Positions 23,565 to 33,900 of a stretch of 64,000 nucleotides of DNA are shown one piece after another; the first letter of the stretch is position 1; each line of letters starts with the position of its first letter. Origin of the DNA: Dryomyza anilis. Lineage: Eukaryota; Arthropoda; Insecta; Diptera; Dryomyzidae. Below the pieces are notes generated by a model that was not told the origin of the DNA, did no database searches, and worked only from the letters and a program-made list of their open reading frames with translations. The position numbers and the translations under genes were made by a program. The DNA lies in the NCBI GenBank assembly GCA_951804985.1, contig OX638133.1, positions 4,236,501 through 4,300,500 on the forward strand, given 5' to 3'.

Positions 23565-24055
23565 TGTCGTATTTTTTGTTAATAATAATTTGCGTGTAAT
23601 AATTTCCTCTCATGCCATTTTTATAGCATGCAAAAATATTGCGAGCTTATTAAAGATTTATGAACGTCTGCATAGTTTCAGGCATTCGCAGATATCTCCT
23701 CGAATGAATTCTCTTTGTACATCAATTTTATTTCCCTTTAAATATGTTTCCTCTTTTTAGTTAATCAATCAAACTCAAACAAATCCATATACAAAATTGG
23801 ATCAAACAAAACCAAAAAAAGAAATCAATTAACTACGGATTATTGACAGAGATTGAAAAATATTTCAATTGACAAATGTGTAACGTTTGACATAATGGCA
23901 TAATCTACGTCTACTTGGGGTGGATTTTTTAATGATTTAGATTCGAAATTTTCTATTTTTGTGTAAAGCATAAAAGACAATGACTTTATTACGTGTGGGG
24001 TAAAATAAAAAACAAATGTGTAAATAAAAAACAATCATTATTTATAGCATGTTGG
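23565..24055. other. Unannotated stretch
   Basis: AT-rich; nothing recognised. Confidence 0.3.
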
Positions 24056-24057
24056 CT

Positions 24058-24279
24058 ACACTGAGAAAAAATGCAATAAAATCAATAGTTTTTTTTGCTA
24101 TTAAAAATAGTCAATAGGATACATTATTATTTTAATAGGTTAATATCATCAAATAGAGCAAAATACTATTTAATCCTATTAAATTGTTTCTGAGTTTATA
24201 TGAAAATATTTATTTTATGTACACTATTGAATCAATAAATGTCGTATTGACTTTTTATATTATTTTTTTCAGAGTGTAC
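24058..24279 (+). mobile_element. TA-flanked MITE (CACCCAGAAAAAA family), copy 1
   Basis: Left terminus CACTGAGAAAAAA and right terminus TTTTTTTCAGAGTG are inverted repeats flanked by TA on both sides. The interior shares AAAAATAGTCAATAGGATA and TCAATAAATGTCGTATTGAC with the other copies. No coding capacity. Confidence 0.8.
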
Positions 24280-24520
24280 ACTTAAAGAAATTAGATGCAA
24301 TTTGTTGAAAAATTTAACCTATTGATTTAGTGATATACAAAGCAGTTCAAATTATATCAAATAAACATCATAAATAAAAAAAATTACGTCTGCAATCCCT
24401 AAAACGTTATATTACGATATTTGTCCGGAGAGGTTAAAGATAAATTTTATATTTAAAATTTAAATATTTTAAATTTACAGTCTATGCAACAATTTTAATT
24501 TTATGAACATCCTTTTGCAG
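24280..24520. other. Unannotated AT-rich stretch before the receptor 5' region
   Basis: Nothing recognised apart from the putative splice acceptor at its end. Confidence 0.3.
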
Positions 24521-24803
24521 ATTAATACGAGCTAAACAACCAAACAGCATGCGGCAGAAACGAGTCCTTTAAATGGCCGCAGGCAGTACATTGAGCCACA
24601 ACACCTCGCAAGAATTCACCAGCCATAAACTACACTTGGTAATGCGTTGAAAGTCACTAACAGAAAGTCAACGCACAAACACAATACACACAAAAAAGCA
24701 TTTTAAGGGATTCCAAGTATTCGACTGACTGACCTTTGTGTCCCTGAGGCGCACACAAACAAACGCCCACTCGAGCACATACAACACATACACAAAACAC
24801 ACA
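24521..24803 (+). promoter_or_regulatory. Probable 5' UTR of the receptor gene, possibly a separate exon start
   Basis: The stretch just before the start codon is less AT-rich than its surroundings. It is preceded by a plausible splice acceptor (CCTTTTGCAG ending at 24520). An in-frame TGA at 24726-24728 and the absence of an in-frame ATG between it and 24804 mark it as non-coding in this frame. That the region is transcribed, and that the acceptor is used, is inference; the promoter itself may lie far upstream. Confidence 0.4.
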
Positions 24804-24993
24804 ATGAGTCTGATAACTACGTTGTCCACACCGTTGTTGCAACTACAACAAACAACGACAGCAGCAGCAGCACCGGAAACGGCAGCGGAAGCGGAAGCAG
24901 AAAGCGGCGCAGCAGCAGCGGCAGATCCTTTGGAACTGCTGAAGGCACAGTGCTACGACCGACTCAATCGCACCGCCACAAATATTGTCGCAG
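24804..24993 (+). CDS. Receptor exon 1: N-terminus and first ectodomain cysteine
   Basis: Codes 63 codons plus one base (phase 1). It starts at the first ATG after the in-frame TGA at 24726; the frame is open further up, but only through a GTG, not an ATG. The N-terminus has no clear hydrophobic signal peptide: it runs Thr/Leu/Gln-rich, then a poly-Ala/Glu segment from GCA/GCG/GAA codon runs (residues about 20-40), then DPLELLKAQCYDRLNRT, with the first conserved cysteine near residue 51 and an NRT sequon. It ends CAG|GTAAGC. The low-complexity Ala/Glu part is likely a lineage-specific spacer. A true signal peptide could be encoded by an alternative upstream exon. Confidence 0.85.
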
Positions 24994-27900
24994 GTAAGCA
25001 CCATGAGTTGGCAACACTGCTTACAAATTCTGTTCATTTTTGAGTTCATTTCGAACAAAGTGAAAATTCAAATTAAAAAACATAAATAGCATTTAAAATA
25101 AATTATGCAGTTATTATGGTAAAGCTGTTGACTGCAAAGAAATTTAATTTTTACTGCATTTTACATTTTTCATTTTAATAATTTTGTAATTTTCAATTAC
25201 AGGCAACTTCTGTCCTGGTACCTGGGACGGCTGGCTGTGTTGGCCGGACACCGCAGCTGGCACCTCCGCCTACGAGAGCTGTCCGGATTTTATAACGGGT
25301 TTTGAGTCGACAAGTAAGTTAAAAATATTATTATCAAAATTACAATAATCATCTTTCACAAAAGCGCCTTAGTTAATACCACTTTGTAGCAGGCTTTTAG
25401 GCATCACTTTAATTTTTGGCATGTCTTAAACAAAAGTCACATTTAAAAGGCAACCCAAAAGGGTCCCTTTTGTGGAAAAAAAAAACTTTTTTATGGTCTA
25501 TGTTACACCACATGGTGTTGCGTTTAAGTGGCCGCTTTTTATTTGGGGTTTTATAACATTTTGCAAATTATTGTTACATATTTTCTGGGCTATGTTAAAA
25601 ATAATTTTACTGCCTACTTTTGGTTGCTGCCACGATAACAGTTGGTTGTAAACTCAAGTTTTACTATTAGGTGGTTTCTATTGTTGTTTTTATGAGGTTC
25701 CTTATTTTAGCGATAATCGGTTTTCTTTATTTCTTACGGTTTTTTTTTGTGACATTTGTCGAAATTATAAATTAACGAAAAAAATACTTGTAAAGCATAC
25801 ATTACATTCTTTTGTGTTCTTTTCTTAGATTTCATTTTTATACCCTACACCTATGAGGTACAGGGTATATTAACTTTGTGCATATATTGTAACGCCCCTT
25901 AGGAGGCGTGTCCGGTATGGAAAAGTATATATATTATTGATCAGCATCACTACCCGAGTGTGTTTAGCCGTGTCCGTCTGTCTGCCGAAAACGTATTAAC
26001 TTAAGAAATACTTCTCAGAATGTGATGAAATTTAGTTTCAATATGTTTTAGCCAAAAGTAGGAACTGAATTTGGAAATGAGCCAAATCGTTCGACGGACA
26101 CGCCCACTTCCCATACAAGTCACTTTTATATAAGTTTTAGGAACTAATAACTCGAAAAGTATTCAAGATATAGTTATAAAATTTAAAATGTATTCTTGGA
26201 ATTCTTCTAAAAATATGTGATCCAAAAATGGGAGTGATCTGCCCACATTTTTTTTATTATTTTCCGGGTTTTCATAGAGGAAATTTTATCCGTGAATTAA
26301 TAAAATCAAATCTAAGAAATATTAGCCTAAAAAAACTTAAATATAGGCGTGGTCCGCCCACTTTAATTTTTATAATTCATTTTATTAGTTTTTTTATACT
26401 TTTGTATTAATTTTTTAAATTAAGGGGATATAAGAAGTAAATTTCTGATATGTGAATAATATACCAATGTGGGGGGTGGGGGTCGTTCAGCGTAATTAAT
26501 AATAATAGTTTAGCGCTACAGTCCTGTATAGAACTTCGGCCGAGCTCTCTCACCATTTTGAGCTGTGCGTGTTATATTTGTACTCAAAGTGGTGGGACCT
26601 ACAGTTTATTGCCGAATCCGAACGGCGGGTGAGAGCTTTTCATAGGCAAGGTTTTACTCTCGTAGGTTTGCCATTTACTGCCGAGAGGTAGCGCGGTATA
26701 GACAAATGTTTCTATGAAAAGATGTTGTTAGACCCAGTTCAGGCTTGAACCGGGGACCTTTCGGCTCGCAGTCCAACGCACTAACCACTGAGCTACCGCG
26801 GCTACAATAATTAATAACTTAAATTAAGGTATACAATTAAATATCCCACATTTATATCCCCACCAAAGGTGTAGGGTATGCCATAGTCGGGCCCGACCGA
26901 CTATAAAGTCCGTCCAATGTGACCGAACTTACACATGTGACCTAACTTTCCCAACTCGTTTGTAAATGATTTTGCTGCAGTTTTTGAGTTTCTTTATTTT
27001 GTATGTTTGTTTTGCTTTTTTTTCCGTTTTATTTTGTTTTTCTTTTTGTTTATTGTTTTGTTGTTGTTTTTTTGTTGTTGTTGTTTTGTTTTTTTTTGTT
27101 TTTTTTTGTTTTTTTTTGTTTTTTTTTTTTTGTTTTTTTTTTTCTTCTGTTTTAGTTTGTATTTTTTTATTTTTTAGTTTTTTTGTGTTTGTTTCTGGTT
27201 TGTTTTTGTATTGGATTTTGTGTTTGCTTTTGATTTTTTAGTTTATTTTTTGTTTTTCATTTTATTAACTTATTCTTCTACTTTTTGCTATTGTGTTTTC
27301 CTTTGATTTTGTGTTTTTTTCTTCTGTCTTTGTATTTGCTTTTGGGGTTTTTCCTTTGATTTTGGACTTTTAATTTTTGTGGTTTTGTCTTATATTTTTG
27401 TTTTTTTTTTTTCTTTTGTTGATGTTTTTTTCCTTTTTTTGTTTGTATTTTTCTTTAGATTTAATATTAATTTTGTGGTACCGCTTTAATTTTTACATTT
27501 GTGTTATATTTTTATTTTTATGTTTTATTTACTCTTTATTTTTATATATTTTGTTTCTTTGCTATTGATTTTTTTTTTTGTTTATTTTAGTGTTTTTCTT
27601 AGATTTCATTTTTTGTTAATGATTTTACTTTAGTTTTTGGGTTTCTTTATTTTGTGTGTTTTAACTTTTTGGTGTTTTTAACTTTTGTTTTGTTTTTTTC
27701 TTTTTTGTTTTGTTTTGATTGTTTTTGTTTTCGGTTTTGATTTTCTTTTAATCGGTTTTTATGTCTTTGTGTTTTTGTTGTGTTTCTGTTTCGTTTTTTT
27801 GTTTGGATTTTTTTTTGTATTTTTCATTAGATTTAACATTAATTTTGTGTTACCGCTTTAATTTTTACTCTTGTGTTATATTTTTATTTTTTATGTTTTA

Positions 27901-30900
27901 TTAATGTTTCTTTGCTATGGATATTTTGTTTGTTTTTTTTGTTTTTGTTTATTTTTATTGTTTTTGTTTATATATTTTATTTTTGTTTTGGTGTTTTTTA
28001 TTATTTGTTTTTATGCATTAGTTTCTTTTTTTTTGGTTCTATTTTTGTTGTGTTTTCTTTTAATTTTTGCTTCTGTTCCTGATTGTGATTTTATGTATCA
28101 GTTTTCTTGGTTTTGCTTTTGTTTTTGTGGTTTATTTTTGCATTGTGTTTTTGGTTCAGTTTCGATTTCTTGTTTTTTGCTATAGTATTTTCTTTTAATT
28201 TTTTCTTTCGTTCTTTGTCGTGTTTTTTCTTGATCGTGTTTTTAGTCTCTCATTTTTATTTTTATTTTGTCTTTTTGGTTTTTTTTTTCTATTGTGTTTT
28301 ATTTTAATTTTTGCATTGGATCTTGTATGTTATTTTATGTTTCTGTTTTTGGTTTTGCCTTAATTTCTTTTTTGTTTTTGAGCTAGTTTTTATTTTGTTT
28401 CCGTATTTTTGATTTTATTTTTGGTATTGTGTATTTTAATTTTCTGTTTTTTCTTTTGATATTGGTTTTGGGTTTTGTTTTAGTTTTGTGTTTTTATTTT
28501 GCTTTTATGTTTTTTTTTTCGAGGGGTTTTGCTTTTGTTTTTACGTACTCCATACCATGCTCGGGTAAAATTACAGTTAAATCGGTTCAGTCGTTTAGAA
28601 GTGATGCTGAAACAAAACGACAGACGAACCAAAAGTTTTATATAGACAAAGGATTGAAATCATAAACGATACCGATTTGTGTTTTAACCGTTTGATTTTT
28701 TGCACCAAATCCGCATCATCGGGTTTTAAAGTTTTTTTATTTATTTTTAATTCTTCATAACAATTGTAATTCAATTTAAATTTTATAACGTTTCACACTC
28801 TATTCCAATTGAATCTGCACAAATAATAACTGCAATCAATGCATTTTTAATAGAGTCAGTTCATTGTAAAATTCTTATAATGTGTATTATGTGCTGACAG
28901 CTAAAAATGCCATCGTCTCAGCACAGCACACAATTTAAACTGCTGCAAACACCACTAATGCTCACACATAACAATCCGTTTGGTTCCAACACCTACGACA
29001 TATCAAACCAATTATTGTCGGTTGGCTTTGTTCCCACATAATAACCCAGAAAACCATCCGAATGGCCACTCCAAAGAACATGTATTACGTATGAAGTTGA
29101 ATCAAATATAATAAGTGATAAATTTTATTTCAGCAAGTCGTGATTTTCATGGATGTTTTAAGTCAGCAATTTGTTGGGACAATTTAAACGCAAAAATCTA
29201 ATAATAAAACACACGATCGACTAAAATATATCAATTTCAGTTTGCATTAACACTGAAATTTATGTACGGTGTTAATGCTAGAGTCGTCAACGAAAATCGA
29301 CGCGTTTTGGTTGATGCTTTTTAAATTGTTAGGACATAAAAATAAAATTTTATATTGCAACATATTTGCGTCAGCAGGATGTTTTCACTCATTTATTAAA
29401 ATTTTAGAAAATTGTGTTGATTTCTGTTGATTTTCATCAATTGTGTAATTTTAGCATTTGAATATAATTACAATCTATACATTGTCGGATTATTGTTGAT
29501 ATCGTCACTATCATGCCAAAGGGGCGAATGTGAAAAAACTTGAACATCTTGCCATGCCAAAAGGGCGAATCTTTTCGTTTTTTTGCCATAACTTTTTATT
29601 GGTTTAATATAAAATAGTGCTGTAAAGGCATGAATTATTTTTTTTTAAAGTACCTATCGATTTTCATCATTATTTAAAAATAATTTTTCGATTTTTTTTT
29701 ATTTGCTATAAAAATGTTTGACAAATTACTTTTAAATAATGATCCCAATCGATTAATGCTTTAAAAACAAACAAATAATGTTTTTACATCACTATTTGAT
29801 TTTGTACCCATGAAAAATTATGTCAAATTAACTCAAAATTTTGCGTTTTGGTCAGCATATAGCCACACAGAAACCGTATTTATAATTCAGTGCGATGTTC
29901 AAATCAAAATATATTTTATATACGTTATGCTTATTGATGCATAAACCAAAATAATAACAAAAATTGAAAACAAATATATTTTTTACTATTTTTTAAAGCA
30001 ATTCAAACTTTATAATTTGATTTACCAACATTTTTAAAAATGCTCATTCGCCCCTTTTCCACGTCAGTGACGATAATAATAATATCAAAATATAGTCGCA
30101 ATAGGGTTGTAATATGGTCAAAATGAAATCGGAATAAGTTCAGATTACAGTTGAAATATACTAAATATAAAATCAGTATTTAGTCGGAATATTCTCAGAA
30201 CAACATCAGAATATAGTCGGAAATTACTTAAATTTGGAATATAAATAAATCAGAAATGATTCAAAATTTGGTCAGAACAAATTAAAATTTAATTGAATTT
30301 AAGGTACAAATGATTGGAATAAAGTACACCTCGAAAATTGTTCAAATAATATCGATATACTGTCGGATTATATAAAAACTAGCTGGACCCGTGCACGACT
30401 CGTGCCAAGATTTTGTGAATTCATAGATATAAAGCGATTTTATAAGTATAAAAAAACATTTTTATTATTTTTTATATCAGGGGCCCGTGCTTCGCTGTGG
30501 AAGTTTTTATTGGTTTTATAAATGTAGTAACCAAATAATAATTCTCCGCCAAAACAACTTTTCTCAAAGACAATTCAGACAGTAGAATATTTCGCCGTAG
30601 AATTCTTCCCCATAGAACGCTTTACCGTAGAATTCTTCCCGGTAGAACTCTTCCCGGTAGGACTCCTCCCGGTAGAATTTTTCCCCGTAGAGTTTTTCCC
30701 AGTAGAAGTTTTAGTGTAGTTAGTTTTAATGTGGTGAGTTTTAGTGTGTTGAATTTTTAGTGTGGTGAGTTTTGGTGTGGTGAGTTTTATTGTGGTGAGT
30801 TTTAGTGCGGTGAGTTTTAGTGTGGTGAGTTTTAGTGTGGTGAGTTTCGGTGTGGTGAGTTTTAGTTTGGTGAGTTTTAGTGTGGTGAGTTTTAGTGTGG

Positions 30901-33900
30901 TGAGTTTTATTGTGGTGAATTTTTAGTGTAGTGAGTTTTAGTGTGGTGAGTTTTATTGTGGTGAGTTTTAGTGCGGTGAGTTTTAGTGTGGTGAGTTTTA
31001 GTGTGGTGAGTTTCGGTGTGGTGAGTTTTAGTTTGGTGAGTTTTAGTGTGGTGAGTTTTAGTGTGGTGAATTTTAGTTTTTTATTTCATCTTTTTAGATT
31101 GTGTATGTGCTGAGTTATGTCGTTTTGAAAGTTTAGGTTGTATGGGAGGTACCACGCCCCTTTGTCCAATCCCGCCCATACATAGGCTATGACACCCTCC
31201 GGACTCCTTAGTATCCTGCGGCAAAATTTCAGTTAAATCGGTTCAGCGGTTTAGACGTGATGCTGGAACAAACAGACAGACAGACAGACCGACAGACTGA
31301 CAGACGGACCAAGAGTTTTATATATATAGATTACAAAACATACCATGTATAGAATTTAGTAAATTATATAATTCAAAATATTGGTGCATATCGAGGATAT
31401 TTGGATAGTTAAAGAATTCTAAATACACTTTGATAAAAATTTAAATTTTTTAGAATTTGTATATTTTTTTAAAACGAAAAGACTTATAACTGATAATTAA
31501 AATGCTAAGACTGTTAATTTGAAATTCAATTTCATTTCGATCTTGAACATATCCGAAAAAAACTATTTTTTTTTTCTACTACAACGTAGATCCCTACTTA
31601 AATATTGTTTACTCTCCAAGAGAATTTTTGAATACCACTGGTCCATTGGGTTTTGACATAACGAGAACTCCATGTCACTTAATACACTGCGCATAAAACT
31701 TTATCACTTTTATGGCAGACGAAATTATTGCATAAAAACCGTCGTTCTTTCGTTCATTGTTCGTTTATGACACAAATATTATGTGTCGGAGCCTTCGGAT
31801 TCAGCCAACCAACGGAAGCTCAGCATATCGGCAAATGTCCATGTCAACAGACCTGGTTGGCTGCTGCCGTCGTCGTGAAGCTGCTGCGCTAAAAGCTTTT
31901 TAATCGCTTAATGCGATTCACATTCGAAATTAATTGATTTTGCTGCGTTTATGTTGCACTGGCAGAGAAAAGCAGCCAAGTGGCGGAATTATGATTAGTG
32001 CAATGAATCGAACTGAAATTGTAGAATAGATGAGAATTTGGAAAATAAATTAAAATTTCATTTATTTTTGATAGTTAAAAGAACCGAAGCTACATGGGAG
32101 ATCTTCTGATGATTTGACATTTAATTAATAATTATTTAATAATTGAATTTTTTTCTTTATAATTAATTTATTTCTTAATAATTATAATCTATACTAAAAA
32201 TGACTTCGGTCCTCCTCCAGAAAAAATATTTATTTTTGATCTTTGTCATCCACAGATCCGATAAAGAAAAAAAAAATTGAAAAATAAAAGTTAACAATAT
32301 CATAATATAAAAATAGACATACACTAAGAAAAAAGGATACCTTAAATTAATAGTTTTTACTATTGAAATTAGTCAATAGGATAAACTATTAATTCAATCG
32401 GGAAATAACGGGTTTTTCTATAAGAGCGCTACAAAAGTTTTTATCAATGGTTTTTCAACAGGGACGCTACAAAAGTAAAGCGACATTGACAGCAAACGAC
32501 GCCATATTTCTTGCCGCTCTTTTGACATTTCTCTTCAGTAAGGTTGAACATTTTATGATGGAAAGATGTACGAGCCAACAACGAGTCGAAATTATTAAAA
32601 TTTACTACCAAAATTCGAATTCGTATATCTTTCCATCATGAAATGGCCAACCTTACTAAAGAGAAATGTCAAAAGAACGGCAAGAAATATGGCGTCGTTC
32701 GCTGTCCCTGTCGCTCTACTTTTGTAGCGTCCCTGTTGAAAAACCCTTTATAAAATTATTTTTGAGTTTTTAATGAAAATATTTACTTTTGTTATACCAT
32801 TAAATCAATAATTGCCCTATTGACAAATTATAATGGGATTTTATGAGTGTACGCATCATTTAATACTTCTAAGTTTTTCTATTATATATAATAGAGCACA
32901 TTATAAAATTAATGGTACAAAAAAAAACACTTTTTTTTAATAATATTTTGAATATTATTGTACTAATGGTATGCATCCTATTGGCCAGTCTTAATAGTAA
33001 AAATAATTGTGTTGCTATAAACCAGGTTATACCAAATATGCCTTATACTTGGTGAAAGATTAGTTTACAATTATTATTTACTGCTAAGACTGTGATCTAA
33101 TCTTTCTAAGTGACTTTAATTTAAAAATGAAAAAAGTTTAAATTAAAATTCATAGATTATTTAATTATTTTTTAAAAACTTCAAGTTAAAATATCATCCA
33201 CTGCTTTGCTGCGAAACTCCCAAAGCCACTCAAAGCCACTCAAACTCAATGCACATGGCTCAAGCGCTGCTGATGCAGCTTTTAACAACTTCATCGAATG
33301 TTGTCACCACCTCGTTCAGAACGCCTTAAAAGAGCGTACATTGGCTCAGCACTTTCAGTTCTTTATATTTGCTTTGTTTTTCATGTTGTTGCTCGTTTGG
33401 TGTTGCTGCGCTGCCAAAGCATGTCAACGTATCTCGCCTGCGGTACATTTTAGCTGCTTGCATTCGCTGTAGCACTCAGCGAAAAAATAGTAATATTAAA
33501 ATAATAGTAAAAACTATTGAATTTAAATGTTTTACAATTTTAATTTCTCAAATTAAAATGTTTTTAATATGGCGATAAATTGTGTTTTATCAATAGTTAC
33601 CACACCATTATTTCAATGGTATTATCTATAAAACAAACGTACAAATGTACTATTCATTTAATGATTATTTATAAAAAATAAAGTTTTATTTTAATAGTTT
33701 TTTTTTTATGTGTTAATGTATTACAATTTATATAATGTACTGGTAATTTATTGGAATAAATACGATTAATTTAATGGCATATTTTTAAAATAATATTTAC
33801 TATTATTATAATACTTATTTATTAACATTAATGAATTATAAATTGGTACACCCAGAAAAAAATCTCTCAAATCCCATTAAAATGGGTCAATAGGACAATT

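Larger units (their letters stand above)
32322..32849 (+). mobile_element. TA-flanked MITE (CACCCAGAAAAAA family), copy 2, split by a second element
   Basis: Left half 32322-32405 (CACTAAGAAAAAA ... AGTCAATAGGATAAACTATT) and right half 32751-32849 (AATTATTTTTGAGTTTTTAA ... TTATGAGTG) together match the other MITE copies. TA flanks both outer ends. The interruption is the fold-back mariner derivative at 32408-32748. Confidence 0.8.

Noticed and set aside
24738..24803. Upstream extension of receptor exon 1 starting at 24738
   Set aside because: The codon there is GTG, not ATG; a eukaryotic start is better placed at the ATG at 24804.
26966..28307. Phe/Leu-rich membrane proteins in the T-rich tract
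   Set aside because: Translations of poly-T low-complexity DNA; no conserved or unique segments.
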